A stretch of 64,000 nt of DNA from NCBI GenBank assembly GCA_017412055.1, contig JAFQOW010000039.1, forward strand, positions 124,001 through 188,000, read 5' to 3'. Made by a program: the position numbers and the translations under genes. Shown piece after piece: positions 1 through 9,648 of this stretch (the stretch's first letter is position 1; each line of letters starts with the position of its first letter). The stretch is from Lachnospiraceae bacterium. Its GTDB lineage: Bacteria; Bacillota; Clostridia; Lachnospirales; Lachnospiraceae. The notes beneath the pieces were generated by a model. The model saw only the letters and a program-made list of their open reading frames with translations. It had not been told where the DNA came from and did not search any database.

Positions 1-2
1 GC

Positions 3-506
3 AATAATCGTTTATATGAATATACACCCTATTATTTTACATACAATGGCGAAGATATAAAAGCTAAGGGGAAATTATATATGGATTGGCTGATTAATGA
101 TTTAAAGCCCCAGGTAGATGAAAAGCTTAGAACATTGAAGGATAGAAAAAACACGTATATATGTGGGTCCTCCTTAGGTGGATTAATGTCTTTCTACGGT
201 GCTGTTGCATATAACAGATATTTTAGCAAAGCCATCTGCTTATCCCCTAGCTTATGGGTCAATGTAAATGGTGTAGTTGAAACTATCAATAAAAACAAAA
301 TGAATGAAGATATATGTATATATATGGATTACGGCAGTGGTGAGTTAGACAATCACGTTGAAAACAGGGAAATACTTGCTAAAGTCACTTCCCTACTTAT
401 AGATAGAAAAGTTAATCCTACTTTAACTATAGCTCATGGCGCAAAACACTGTGAAGCTTCCTGGGCAAAAAGAGTTCCATATTTTATGAAATGGCTGGAT
501 ATTTAA
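3..506 (+). CDS. Esterase of the alpha/beta hydrolase (esterase D-like) type, 5' end outside the window
   Basis: The reading frame is open from base 3, upstream of the first ATG at 81, so the gene begins before the window. The 167 visible residues carry a serine-hydrolase nucleophile elbow (GSSLGG, about residue 53), an acidic loop (DYGSGELDNH) and a late His (AHGAKHCEASW), the order of an alpha/beta hydrolase catalytic triad. The best family match is the esterase D/Fes group (PF00756), whose members hydrolyse acyl or siderophore esters. The substrate cannot be told from this part, and no signal peptide can be judged because the N-terminus is missing. Confidence 0.7.
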   Translation, partial: NNRLYEYTPYYFTYNGEDIKAKGKLYMDWLINDLKPQVDEKLRTLKDRKNTYICGSSLGGLMSFYGAVAYNRYFSKAICLSPSLWVNVNGVVETINKNKMNEDICIYMDYGSGELDNHVENREILAKVTSLLIDRKVNPTLTIAHGAKHCEASWAKRVPYFMKWLDI

Positions 507-513
507 TCCAGCC
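493..513. terminator. Hairpin overlapping the esterase stop codon
   Basis: An 8-bp perfect stem (GGCTGGAT/ATCCAGCC) with a 5-nt loop contains the stop codon. The T run after it is short. It lies between two convergent genes and may serve both. Confidence 0.5.
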
Positions 514-539
514 GTTTATCGTACATATATATAACCTTT

Positions 540-1886
540 CTACTCTTCAATAACTCTTTTATTTCGCCAACCACCTTTTTTCCATCTTATATAAACCACA
601 ATACCTCTAAGAATCTCATCCATAGCCATAGCTATCCATATACCAGCAAGTCCCATATTCAAAACAATAGCAAAAATATATCCAAATAAAACTGCTACAC
701 CCCACATAGATGCCATTCCAAGGTATGTTGGAAATTTAACATCTCCTGCTGCTCTCATACTATTTATAATAACAAGATTTGCCGTTCTACCAATTTCTAA
801 AAAGATACATATAAATAAAACCTTACTTGATAACTTTATTATTTCAGAATTTTTCGTAAAGAAGCCAATTGTAATAGGACTAACCATCCAGTTTATAATT
901 GCTATACCAACAGAAATAAGCAATGCCTTCTTTAAGGACTTCATAACTCTACTATATGCATAATCATATTCATTTGCACCTACTGCATGACCGACAATTA
1001 TAGATGTTGCCACCGCAGCAGAGACTGAATACAGGTAAGCAAAATTACTAACCATCTGTGCAAAGGTCTTAGTGTTTGATACCACATCAGAATCAAATGT
1101 ATTTACCATTATAAGAATAATTATCTGAGCGATATTATATGAAATATTTTCTCCTGCTGTTGGAATTCCTAGCTTTAAAAGCTTTTTAAGTATTTCCTTT
1201 GGAAATGGCCATAAACATTTTATAGAAATACTTCCTTCTATCTTATACTTAAAGAGTAATATCGCTATAACCAAAGCTATGACTCTACTAATTGTTGTAG
1301 ACAATGCAACACCCTTAACACCTAAATTCAAATGTTTAAGTGGACCAAACAAGAAAATGTAATTTCCAACAATATTGATTATGTTCATACTTAAAACAAT
1401 AAGCATTCCAAACTTTGTTTTTCCATTATTTCTAAATATTTGTGAAAAAACATCTATAATAGCCTGCACAAACATAAATCCGCCGACAATCATCATATAA
1501 TCCTTAGAATCTGTTAGCATAAAGCCTGGTGTTTGCATAATCTTCAATATAAAATCACACCCAGCTAAAAGTATAAATGATATCACGCCACTTAGTATTA
1601 AATTAAAAAATATAGACACAGTATATATTTCATTTAATTTATCTTCAAGCTTTGCTCCAATATACTGTGCAATCATTACTCCCGCTGCGCTGGAAATAAT
1701 TGTGAAAGCCAGTGTTAAAAATCCCAATATCTGATTAGCCTGTCCTATACCACTTACAGCATTTTCATCATATCCTGTAATCATAAGCATATCTATATAT
1801 CCTAAACACAATGATAATAAACACTGTACAAATATAGGCCAGCCCAATTTAAAAAGAGACATTTTTCTTACGTCAACCTCTGCCAT
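540..1886 (-). CDS. MATE family multidrug/cation antiporter
   Basis: This 448-residue integral membrane protein has about 12 hydrophobic segments in two similar halves. The N-terminal half shows the MATE features: an early polar segment before TM1, YIDMLMITGY in TM1, and AAGVMIAQYIGAKLED after TM2. MATE proteins export drugs or metabolites using Na+ or H+ gradients. The start is supported by an AAGGAG site just upstream. It is divergent from an AraC regulator, with paired TTGCAA-centred palindromes between them, so regulation by that AraC protein is plausible. The substrate is unknown. Confidence 0.88.
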   Translation of the reverse strand: MAEVDVRKMSLFKLGWPIFVQCLLSLCLGYIDMLMITGYDENAVSGIGQANQILGFLTLAFTIISSAAGVMIAQYIGAKLEDKLNEIYTVSIFFNLILSGVISFILLAGCDFILKIMQTPGFMLTDSKDYMMIVGGFMFVQAIIDVFSQIFRNNGKTKFGMLIVLSMNIINIVGNYIFLFGPLKHLNLGVKGVALSTTISRVIALVIAILLFKYKIEGSISIKCLWPFPKEILKKLLKLGIPTAGENISYNIAQIIILIMVNTFDSDVVSNTKTFAQMVSNFAYLYSVSAAVATSIIVGHAVGANEYDYAYSRVMKSLKKALLISVGIAIINWMVSPITIGFFTKNSEIIKLSSKVLFICIFLEIGRTANLVIINSMRAAGDVKFPTYLGMASMWGVAVLFGYIFAIVLNMGLAGIWIAMAMDEILRGIVVYIRWKKGGWRNKRVIEE

Positions 1887-1911
1887 ATTCCTTCTCCTTC
1901 TTATGACTTAC

Positions 1912-1981
1912 TATTGCAATATTACACTAATGACATTATAATGCTAATAATAACATTTTTTCTATAACAATATTGCAAAAT
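1912..1981. promoter_or_regulatory. Two TTGCAA-centred sites in the MATE/AraC divergent promoter
   Basis: TATTGCAATATT (1912-1923) and CAATATTGCAAAA (about 1968-1980) share the core ATATTGCAA in inverted arrangement, with centres 59 bp apart. They occupy the AT-rich divergent intergenic region. They are candidate binding sites for the adjacent AraC regulator; this is inferred from position and symmetry only. Confidence 0.4.
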
Positions 1982-2022
1982 AATAACACTATCTTGCTCA
2001 TTTTAAGCAATCGGAGGACCTT

Positions 2023-2904
2023 ATGCACATAAATATGAAAAAAAAAAACAAAGAGGAAAATAAACATGGCACTTATCTTATGCCATATAACATATACAGA
2101 ACTTATATACCTGAGGCATTTACAGACTTCCCTATGCACTGGCATGAAGAAATGGAAATAATCTATACTGTAAAAGGAATGGCTAAATACTATGTCAATT
2201 TCAAGGAATATATATTAAACGAGGGTGATATCCTAGTTATACCTCCATCCTCTCTTCACTATTTTGAACAGCTTAATGAAGAGCACTTCCTAGGAGAAAC
2301 GTATATATTTGATCAGAAGCTTATAGATGGAAGCACTATAGACGCATGCTCCACTAAATATATAACACCTATATTCAATAATGATATCTTCTTGCCTATT
2401 CATATAAGTGCAGGTAGCCCTCATAACAAACCGCTAAAAAACATATTAAAGCGTATTTTATCCTCTCATGACACACAGCCTGCCGCTTATGAGCTACAGG
2501 TCAAAATAGGTTTTCTTGAATTTATAAATTATTTTTATACTAATAATTTTTATGATGTTCATAAAAGTCATGAAGCTACGAGTTTGAGAACTACAGACCT
2601 TATAAAAAAAGTGGCCACATATATTGAGGAACATTATATGGAAAAGATAACTCTTAATGCCTTAGCAAAGGAAGTAAATATAAGCGTATATTATCTTTCT
2701 CATATTTTTAAGCAGCACACTAACCTAACTCCTATAGAATATTTAAATCAATATAGATTATCAACTGCTGCCAATTTGCTCAAATCAAGTAATACTTCTA
2801 TAATGGATATTTCCTTTGAATGTGGATATAATAATGTCTCCTACTTCAACAGAGCCTTTAAAGAAAAATATAATATGACACCAAATGAATATCGGAAAAG
2901 GTAA
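2023..2904 (+). CDS. AraC family transcriptional regulator with cupin sensor domain
   Basis: The protein has 293 residues. The N-terminal half is a cupin-type arabinose-binding-like domain (MHWHEEMEIIYTVKG near residue 40, then an EGDILVIPP turn). The C-terminal 100 residues are two AraC helix-turn-helix motifs (LAKEVNISVYYLSHIFK and DISFECGYNNVSYFNRAFKEKYNMTP). The start is fixed by GGAGG at 2013-2017. Relatives bind a small ligand and control a neighbouring gene, here most likely the divergent MATE exporter. The ligand is unknown. Confidence 0.9.
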   Translation: MHINMKKKNKEENKHGTYLMPYNIYRTYIPEAFTDFPMHWHEEMEIIYTVKGMAKYYVNFKEYILNEGDILVIPPSSLHYFEQLNEEHFLGETYIFDQKLIDGSTIDACSTKYITPIFNNDIFLPIHISAGSPHNKPLKNILKRILSSHDTQPAAYELQVKIGFLEFINYFYTNNFYDVHKSHEATSLRTTDLIKKVATYIEEHYMEKITLNALAKEVNISVYYLSHIFKQHTNLTPIEYLNQYRLSTAANLLKSSNTSIMDISFECGYNNVSYFNRAFKEKYNMTPNEYRKR

Positions 2905-2987
2905 ACTTTTTACCAAAAACATCCGATATAATAAATAGGTACCAGAAGAATATTGGTTTTGTTGAAATATGCATCCAAGGAGGGATT

Positions 2988-3242
2988 ATTGCAGTAAACG
3001 GATTTTACAACGATTTCAATGTCACACCAATTCAAATGGTTGCTTTAGTTCCAAAATCAAAAAAGGACAAAAAACAAACATTATATCAAGCCCCTGAAAA
3101 TAATAATTCTTCTGGTTTCGCAGGAGAACTTGATAAAGCAATGGAAGTTTTTAATCCTAACGATTTTCAAACACTTACATATAATTCAAAAAGTCAGCTT
3201 GAACCTTTTATATATGTAAGACGAAGAGAGTATACCATTTAA
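2988..3242 (+). CDS. Small conserved-looking protein, possible ATT start
   Basis: I do not recognise the family. An open frame runs to 3242. The best ribosome site in the area, AAGGAGGG (2977-2984), is followed by ATT-GCA-GTA-AAC in this frame, whereas the first ATG at 3036 has no ribosome site. If ATT at 2988 is used, the product has 84 residues, hydrophilic, beginning IAVNGFYNDFNVTPIQ and ending in a basic/aromatic tail (YVRRREYTI). Codon use looks coding. ATT could be a true rare start or a mutated ATG. A strong terminator follows. Confidence 0.5.
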   Translation: MAVNGFYNDFNVTPIQMVALVPKSKKDKKQTLYQAPENNNSSGFAGELDKAMEVFNPNDFQTLTYNSKSQLEPFIYVRRREYTI

Positions 3243-3275
3243 CACCATGAATCGCAGTTGCAATTCAACTACGAC

Positions 3276-3306
3276 AAAAAAGCCGGTCAATAAAGACCGG
3301 CTTTCG
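3276..3306. terminator. Bidirectional rho-independent terminator
   Basis: Perfect 8-bp stem AGCCGGTC/GACCGGCT (3281-3288 and 3295-3302) with loop AATAAA. An A run on the left and a short T run on the right suit termination of the small plus-strand gene and of the minus-strand genes arriving from the right. Confidence 0.75.
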
Positions 3307-3319
3307 TATTACCTATAAC

Positions 3320-3508
3320 TTACTTCATGAAATCCTTTGCAGCTTCAACTAAAGCTTCACATGTCTCACATAACCAAACCTTCTCGCCCTCTACTTCTAC
3401 CTTAGTGCACTTCTTTTCCTTTTCACACATTTCGCAATCTGTAGTCTTCTTACAACCAACTGCACTTAATGCTACAACTAAAACTGCACTTGTTACTAAT
3501 AATACTTT
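3320..3508 (-). pseudogene. Small cysteine-rich lipoprotein lacking a start codon
   Basis: In one minus frame the sequence encodes a hydrophobic signal segment (KVLLVTSAVLVVALSAVGC), then KKTTDCEMCEKEKKC and a second CETC motif, ending EAAKDFMK. This is a short lipoprotein with paired CxxC motifs that could bind a metal. In frame, a TAG lies directly before the Lys, and there is no ATG, GTG or TTG in the signal region. An ATG at 3521 is out of frame. A start-region mutation, small deletion or sequencing error would explain it. It follows the symporter gene on the same strand. Confidence 0.5.
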
Positions 3509-3540
3509 CTACAAATACCATATTTTGTAAATACAATTCC

Positions 3541-4929
3541 CTAGAATAATCCAAGTGACTTTAATAATAATACTACAAGCATAACTGGCGCAACATCCTT
3601 AACCATTACTGTATAAAGACCCTCTCTTTTAAAGCTTGTATTGTTCTTCTTTACTTCATCTATAATATACTTAGGTTTAACAATCCAACCAATAAGTACA
3701 CATGTAAGAATAGCTATAACTGGCATAAGAACATAATTACTTAAATAATCCATTATATCAAGAAGATTTCCTATGGCACCATTTGGAAGCTTAACTTCAA
3801 AGTAAAGCACATTGTAACCAAGACAGATAACAGCTGCAGCACCTGCATATATAAGCGCCATAACAAGACTGACTGCTTTTCTTGATTTATTAAATTTCTC
3901 CATACAGCTAGCCACTAGTGTCTCCATAATAGATACACTTGAAGTCAATGCCGCAAACAATACCATAAAGAAGAATACTACACCTACAAAATTACCTATA
4001 GGTCCCATTTCCTCAAATATCTTTGGCAAAGATACGAACATAAGACTTGGACCCTCTGACATACCTTCTTTACCCATAAATACATACACAGCTGGAATAA
4101 TCATAAGACCTGCAAGAAACGCTGCCATTGTATCAAAGATTTCAATATTTCTGATAGATTTGTTCAAATCCACATCATCTTTTACATAAGAACCATATGT
4201 AATCATAATACCCATAGCTACGCTTAATGAATAAAATAATTGTCCCATGGCATCCATAACTATTCCAATAAATTTCTGAACAGTCAAACCATCAAAATTA
4301 GGCACAAGATATACAAACAATCCCTGTAAACCTGTTCTCACTGTTCCATCCTCTGCCTTATAAGAAAGCGTAAGAGAAAAAATACCAATAAGAACAACTA
4401 CTATTAATAATCCTGGCATAATTATCTTAGAAAACTTCTCAATTCCCTTTTCTACACCTAAATATACGATAACTGATGTCATAGCAAGGAATATGAGCAT
4501 AAATACAATCGGTGCTGCCTTAGATGATATAAAATCATTAAAATATCCATCCTTAGCTGCCTCTTTAGCATTTCCTGTTGTAAAAACTACTATGTACTTT
4601 GTAATCCAACCACCTATCACAGAATAATATGTCATAATAAGAGCTGGCACTATAAAAGTTAACACACCTAGAAATTTCCACTTACTATTTACACTTTCAT
4701 ACGCCTTTAATGCACTCTTCTTAGTTCTTCTACCTATTCCAATGTCTGTTGTAAGAAGTACAAATCCAAAGGTTAATGCCAGTATAATATATACAAGCAA
4801 GAATAATCCTCCACCATCCTTCGCAGCAAGATATGGAAATCTCCAAATATTTCCTAAACCTACTGCACTTCCTGCTGCCGCAAGAACAAATCCTAATCCG
4901 CCACTAAAACTAGCTTTCTTCTTTTCCAT
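3541..4929 (-). CDS. Sodium:neurotransmitter/amino-acid symporter (SNF/NSS family)
   Basis: This 462-residue membrane protein has the LeuT-fold signature near the N-terminus (AGSAVGLGNIWRFPYLAAK followed by GGG). Bacterial members such as LeuT, MhsT and TnaT import amino acids with Na+. The start was set at the ATG at 4929 because GGAGG sits just upstream; the longer frame to 5004 adds 25 residues without a ribosome site and without family similarity. It is the last intact gene of the minus-strand run after the deacetylase, 74 bp downstream. The amino acid carried is not evident. Confidence 0.9.
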   Translation of the reverse strand: MEKKKASFSGGLGFVLAAAGSAVGLGNIWRFPYLAAKDGGGLFLLVYIILALTFGFVLLTTDIGIGRRTKKSALKAYESVNSKWKFLGVLTFIVPALIMTYYSVIGGWITKYIVVFTTGNAKEAAKDGYFNDFISSKAAPIVFMLIFLAMTSVIVYLGVEKGIEKFSKIIMPGLLIVVVLIGIFSLTLSYKAEDGTVRTGLQGLFVYLVPNFDGLTVQKFIGIVMDAMGQLFYSLSVAMGIMITYGSYVKDDVDLNKSIRNIEIFDTMAAFLAGLMIIPAVYVFMGKEGMSEGPSLMFVSLPKIFEEMGPIGNFVGVVFFFMVLFAALTSSVSIMETLVASCMEKFNKSRKAVSLVMALIYAGAAAVICLGYNVLYFEVKLPNGAIGNLLDIMDYLSNYVLMPVIAILTCVLIGWIVKPKYIIDEVKKNNTSFKREGLYTVMVKDVAPVMLVVLLLKSLGLF

Positions 4930-5003
4930 AACGCCTCCGTTGTTCCATTTATAACTTTTTTCAAAAAACAACGACATTATATCACAAAAATATACATATG
5001 TCA

Positions 5004-6692
5004 CTAATTATTCGGTCTGTGATGATACATAGGTGTAGTTTCATCCATTGGCAAGAATGTATATCCATTAGCAAGTCCCCATACGATAATCTTTTCAACA
5101 GCATCTACACTAAACTTTACAATATCATGCTGTAACACTATAGATACATCGTTTCTCTTCATTCCATTTATTACATTGTTAGCTACTTCTTCCTTTGTTT
5201 TAGCACCACCTGCATCTCCACTGCTCACATTCCAATCACAGTACAAATACCCTCTATATCCAAGACTCTTTGATAATGTAGTCATAATTTTCTTGCAATA
5301 ATTTTCGCTGATAGTATTGGAGGTTCCTCCTGGAAAACGCACAATAGTAGGCTTAACACCAGTTTGAGCCACACAGATATCCTCTATCTTTTTTAAATCA
5401 GCAAAATATGTTTCTTCACTTTTATATATGGAATATTGATGACTATATGTATGTAACGCTATAGTATGTCCTCTTCTATGGGCTTCTCCTATCATATCTT
5501 TATAGCCAAGCTTTTGTCCTGTCACAAAAAAGGTAGCCTTGACATTGTATTTATCTAATATATCCAACAAACGCGCTGTATAAGGTCCTGGTCCATCGTC
5601 AAATGTAAGGTAAACAACCTTATTTCCCGGATCGACAGAATTTACTTCTGCCTGTTTATCAAATACATATATCTGTCTACTTACCGAAGAGCTATTACCT
5701 GCTGAATCTGTAACCTTGTAGCTTATAGTATAAGTACCTGTTTTAGAAGTATCTACACTGCCAGATACCTCTACCTTTCCTGTCATATCTCCGTCTACTG
5801 TATCAAGAGCTGAAAATCCTGGCTCACTATAAGTACTTCCCAGCTTTATATACTGGTTTTTATCACCCTTTAGAGTAATAGATGGTGGCGTTATATCCTG
5901 AACTGTAATATTTCTGTTAACTATACACTCATTACCATAGGAATCCTTTACCTGATAAGCTATGACATAGCTTCCATTCTTACTTGTATCCACTGCTCCG
6001 CTTATCACAACCTTATCTGAAATATCTCCATCACAATCATCTGCCGCTACAAAGCCAGCTTCTACATATTCTTCTCCTGTGCTTATCTTTACATCTGCCT
6101 CACCATTTAATGTGATAACAGGTGGTACAGCATCCTTATATACAATTTCTCTCTCCACTGTAGTTGTATTGCCAGCGCTATCACTTACTGTATAGTAAAC
6201 TATTCCATCCTTTTCCTCACGTATAACCTTATCTGTCAAATCCCCATCATAATTATCCTTAGCAGTGAAGCCTTCCTCTACATATTTATCTTTAGGACTT
6301 GTATATGTATCTTTGTTTGTCACCAATTCAATTACAGGCTTTGCATTATCTGCTACTATATAATTTATAGTGATATTCTCTTCCATACCATTATGCTTGG
6401 CAGTATATGTCACTGTATAGGTGCCAAGCTTCTTTGTGTCCACTTCACCCTCTTTGACAAGTTCTAAGCTCTCTCCCTGTCCACCTAGTATACTACCTTT
6501 ATATGTAGCACTTATCTCAGTTTCACTGTAAATTTCCCCATATTCAATATATTTATTAAACTCATCCTCCACATTAAACTCTATAGAGTACTTATTAAAC
6601 ACCTTAATAAATATTCCTATAGCAAATAATAATAAAATATCCATAAAAACAAGTATTTTAAATAATGTCTTTATCTTTTGATTTCGTATCAT
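5004..6692 (-). CDS. Membrane-anchored polysaccharide deacetylase with DUF5011 Ig-like repeats
   Basis: The protein has 562 residues. An N-terminal transmembrane anchor (about 13-30) is followed by a diverged Ig-like domain and three DUF5011-type domains (about 116-346) with the recurring pattern GD(I/L/M)(S/T)(D/G)KV and a Y-x-V-x-D-S-x-G-N end. The C-terminal NodB domain starts near 357 with TFDDGP, then HTYSH (metal His pair), RFPGG, DWN and LQHD. NodB enzymes remove acetyl groups from peptidoglycan or polysaccharide. All five motifs are present, so it should be active outside the membrane. It overlaps no gene and sits 3 bp after mgtC-like, likely one transcript. Confidence 0.9.
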   Translation of the reverse strand: MIRNQKIKTLFKILVFMDILLLFAIGIFIKVFNKYSIEFNVEDEFNKYIEYGEIYSETEISATYKGSILGGQGESLELVKEGEVDTKKLGTYTVTYTAKHNGMEENITINYIVADNAKPVIELVTNKDTYTSPKDKYVEEGFTAKDNYDGDLTDKVIREEKDGIVYYTVSDSAGNTTTVEREIVYKDAVPPVITLNGEADVKISTGEEYVEAGFVAADDCDGDISDKVVISGAVDTSKNGSYVIAYQVKDSYGNECIVNRNITVQDITPPSITLKGDKNQYIKLGSTYSEPGFSALDTVDGDMTGKVEVSGSVDTSKTGTYTISYKVTDSAGNSSSVSRQIYVFDKQAEVNSVDPGNKVVYLTFDDGPGPYTARLLDILDKYNVKATFFVTGQKLGYKDMIGEAHRRGHTIALHTYSHQYSIYKSEETYFADLKKIEDICVAQTGVKPTIVRFPGGTSNTISENYCKKIMTTLSKSLGYRGYLYCDWNVSSGDAGGAKTKEEVANNVINGMKRNDVSIVLQHDIVKFSVDAVEKIIVWGLANGYTFLPMDETTPMYHHRPNN

Positions 6693-6695
6693 AAA

Positions 6696-7373
6696 TTATT
6701 CCTCACTCTTTTCCCATGTCACTGAAAGCACACCGCTCTCAAATATTTCATCTGTAATAGCAGCTATATCATCTATCCTGCTATGACTTGAACCAAGCTT
6801 CGCTTTAACTCTAAATTTATCCTCCGTTATGCTACTTGCCTGCACACTATCAAGCTTAAGCTTATCATCTATGCTGTTCATAATGATTTCTTTCACCTTG
6901 CTTACATCACCTTTAAGGCATACAACATTTATATAAAATGTGTCATCACTGGATGCATCTGTAAAAAACTTAATAGGTTTAAAAAGCTTTGATGCAAACG
7001 GAATTAACAGATTAAAAAACAATAATATTCCTGTAGCTACAAGAGCATAAATTTCAAAGCCATAGCTTACCAAAACGCTTATAGCCGCAGTTGACCATAA
7101 CGTAGCACTGGTACTCAATCCATTTACTGTAAGCCCATTTTTAAAAATAACACCACTACATAAAAAACCTATTCCTGTAATGATATTTGCCGCCATACGT
7201 ACATCATTTCTGCCTATAGCTATTTCTACAGATACAAAAACCATTGTTCCTATAGCAATTATAACAGTAGGCTTAAGGCCAGCACTATGTCCCGTAAGCT
7301 GTCTTTCCACTCCTATAATAAATCCAATGAGAGCAACTATAAGTAATCTAATAGCAAATTCTTCTAATGTCAT
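6696..7373 (-). CDS. MgtC/SapB family membrane protein
   Basis: This 225-residue protein has 4-5 transmembrane segments in the first 135 residues with the MgtC/SapB signature (FIIGVERQ near the start and FLCSGVIFKNG mid-domain), then a soluble ACT-like C-terminal part. Family members affect Mg2+ homeostasis, acid growth or virulence; the exact function is unsettled. The ATG at 7373 is preferred over the GTG at 7382 because GAGGAG is spaced correctly for it. That places the gene 5 bp after the kinase stop, so the two are translationally close. Confidence 0.85.
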   Translation of the reverse strand: MTLEEFAIRLLIVALIGFIIGVERQLTGHSAGLKPTVIIAIGTMVFVSVEIAIGRNDVRMAANIITGIGFLCSGVIFKNGLTVNGLSTSATLWSTAAISVLVSYGFEIYALVATGILLFFNLLIPFASKLFKPIKFFTDASSDDTFYINVVCLKGDVSKVKEIIMNSIDDKLKLDSVQASSITEDKFRVKAKLGSSHSRIDDIAAITDEIFESGVLSVTWEKSEE

Positions 7374-7378
7374 ATTAA

Positions 7379-9607
7379 TCACTCCTCTTTTTTAAGTATA
7401 TCCATCATTGTTTCCAACATTTTGTCAATATCTATAGGTTTAGATACATAAGCATCCATACCTGTTTCTAATGCCTTTCTCTTATCTTCCTCAAAAGCAT
7501 TGGCAGTCATAGCTATAATCGGAATATTTGCAAGCCCTTCATTCTCTAAAGCTCTTATATGCTTAACCGCCTCATAACCATCCATTATCGGCATCTGAAT
7601 ATCCATAAGCACTAAATCATAATATCCCACCTTTGAGGTGCCTACTTTTTCCAATGCAACCATACCATTTTCCGCTTCTTCTATGAAGCATCCTTCGGCT
7701 CCAAGTATTTCTGCTGTAATTTCCCTGTTAAGGTCATTATCCTCCACAACCAATATTCTTTTACCCTTTAATACCACTTCTCTTATCTTGGCCTGCTTTA
7801 TAAGTTCATTCCCCCCCTTAGCTACACGTGCACTAAATGTAAATATGAATTCTGTTCCTTGACCAATCTTACTTGTACATGTCAAATCACCGTTCATAAG
7901 AAGTGCTAATCTTTTTGCAATAGCAAGTCCGAGACCAGTTCCTTGTATACCACTTGTAGTGCTTGTTTTTTCTCGTTCAAAGGCTTTAAATACCTTCTTT
8001 TGAAACTCCTCGCTCATTCCTATGCCATTATCTTTAACGCTTATTTCATACATTACGTAATTCTTCTTCATATGCGGCTTTTCTGTACATCTAAGAATAA
8101 CCTTTCCATCTCTAGGTGTAAATTTCATAGCATTACTTAATAGATTAGCAATAATCTGTGTTATTCTAAGATAGTCTGCGTATACATAAAGCTCTTTGGT
8201 TTCATCATTAAGAATAAATTCTATTCCCTTTTCCTTCATAGATAATTCGAACATATCCATAAAACTTATAATATGTTCCTTTACATTGATTACTTCTTCA
8301 TTTAATTCAAGCTTTCCGCTCTCAATACGAGACATCTCTAAGATATCGTTAATAATTCCCAGCATATGTTCTCCAGAAACCCTTGCTTTTTCCAGAGCCT
8401 CCATAACCTTTTCTTTATCATCTATATTTCTTCTTGCTATCTCATTAAATCCTAAGATAGCATTCATAGGTGTTCTAATATCATGAGACATATTAAACAA
8501 AAATGTAGTCTTTGCTCTATTTGATGCCTCGACAGCCTGCATTTTTTCATTGGCTACTCTTATTAAATCATCTGAAAGCCTTTGATTTTTCATCCTAAAA
8601 GCTACAAACTGAGCCACTGTCTTTATAAGCATTTCTAAATTTATCTGTTCAATCTCAGGATAATTTGCAACCACTATATATCCTGCCACTTCACTGTCAA
8701 TCTTTATTTCTGCATCAATACGATTATTACCAAAACGTGCTTTTTCATCCTCATTAAACCATATATAATCCTGTTTAATAGTTATTCTATCCGGCTCACT
8801 AATGTATACCCTTTCAGATTTAATGTTTTCACCAAGCTTTTCTATTAAAAGTTTTATGCTTTTATCATAATCAATCTCCTGATGAACTGCTGTGATACAC
8901 TCTAGGGCAAGCTCATTTGTATAATACGCAGTTTTTACAATTTCAGTCTCACCTTCTATAGATATAAAAATGTAGATAATAAGAACCGCGGTCACATAAG
9001 CAAGCGTTGTAAACGGAAGTAATACATCTATACTTTGAAGGTTCTCCACCAAAAGTGGAATAATTGCAAAGGCAAATATGGCAATATATTTCCTTTTACT
9101 ACTACGATTCTTTATAAAACTATTTACTGCTTTGAATATTACTGCTAAATAATAGCCATCTATAACCAATCTATATATAAAATACCATGGTCCACGCTCA
9201 TAGCTTGAAGGTATATCTCCCATTGTAAATAGCTTATTATTCCAAATATTCATAATAACCATGACATTAATAGCAAACGCAGGAATTGCACTTATGATTG
9301 TTGTCAATCTACTAACCTCTACATCATCTATAAATTTAGATGCATACATTAACCATCGATAAGATAGTATAGCAGACATTGAGAAAAATAATGCCGCAGT
9401 CACATTATGAGCTGGGACACCTAATCCAAAAGTATCATAATATGTAAGCCCCCAACATATATCAACTATTCCAAATATAAAAATAGCATAACAAAAGTAC
9501 AAAAGATCTTTACCTTTGTATGCTATTTTAGAAATATTCATTTTTAAAATAATAACTGCATCTATAACCAATGCAATAACAACCAACGCAAGGTAATATA
9601 TTAACAT
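7379..9607 (-). CDS. Membrane hybrid sensor histidine kinase with C-terminal receiver
   Basis: The protein has 742 residues: seven to eight N-terminal membrane helices (1-220), a GAF-like linker (about 230-350), HisKA with phospho-His near 375 (NMSHDIRTPMN), HATPase with G boxes (DNGIGM, GTGLGLAI), and a receiver domain with phospho-Asp near 669 (LMDIQMPIMDG). It would autophosphorylate and pass phosphate to its own receiver. No HPt or output domain is visible, so the phosphate must go elsewhere, possibly to the HPt of the neighbouring kinase at 10.4-12.9 kb. It lies in a run with that kinase and its regulator. The signal is unknown. Confidence 0.9.
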   Translation of the reverse strand: MLIYYLALVVIALVIDAVIILKMNISKIAYKGKDLLYFCYAIFIFGIVDICWGLTYYDTFGLGVPAHNVTAALFFSMSAILSYRWLMYASKFIDDVEVSRLTTIISAIPAFAINVMVIMNIWNNKLFTMGDIPSSYERGPWYFIYRLVIDGYYLAVIFKAVNSFIKNRSSKRKYIAIFAFAIIPLLVENLQSIDVLLPFTTLAYVTAVLIIYIFISIEGETEIVKTAYYTNELALECITAVHQEIDYDKSIKLLIEKLGENIKSERVYISEPDRITIKQDYIWFNEDEKARFGNNRIDAEIKIDSEVAGYIVVANYPEIEQINLEMLIKTVAQFVAFRMKNQRLSDDLIRVANEKMQAVEASNRAKTTFLFNMSHDIRTPMNAILGFNEIARRNIDDKEKVMEALEKARVSGEHMLGIINDILEMSRIESGKLELNEEVINVKEHIISFMDMFELSMKEKGIEFILNDETKELYVYADYLRITQIIANLLSNAMKFTPRDGKVILRCTEKPHMKKNYVMYEISVKDNGIGMSEEFQKKVFKAFEREKTSTTSGIQGTGLGLAIAKRLALLMNGDLTCTSKIGQGTEFIFTFSARVAKGGNELIKQAKIREVVLKGKRILVVEDNDLNREITAEILGAEGCFIEEAENGMVALEKVGTSKVGYYDLVLMDIQMPIMDGYEAVKHIRALENEGLANIPIIAMTANAFEEDKRKALETGMDAYVSKPIDIDKMLETMMDILKKEE

Positions 9608-9648
9608 CTTCTTATCTCCTAACGCTGTTTTATAAACAGTCTATATTA

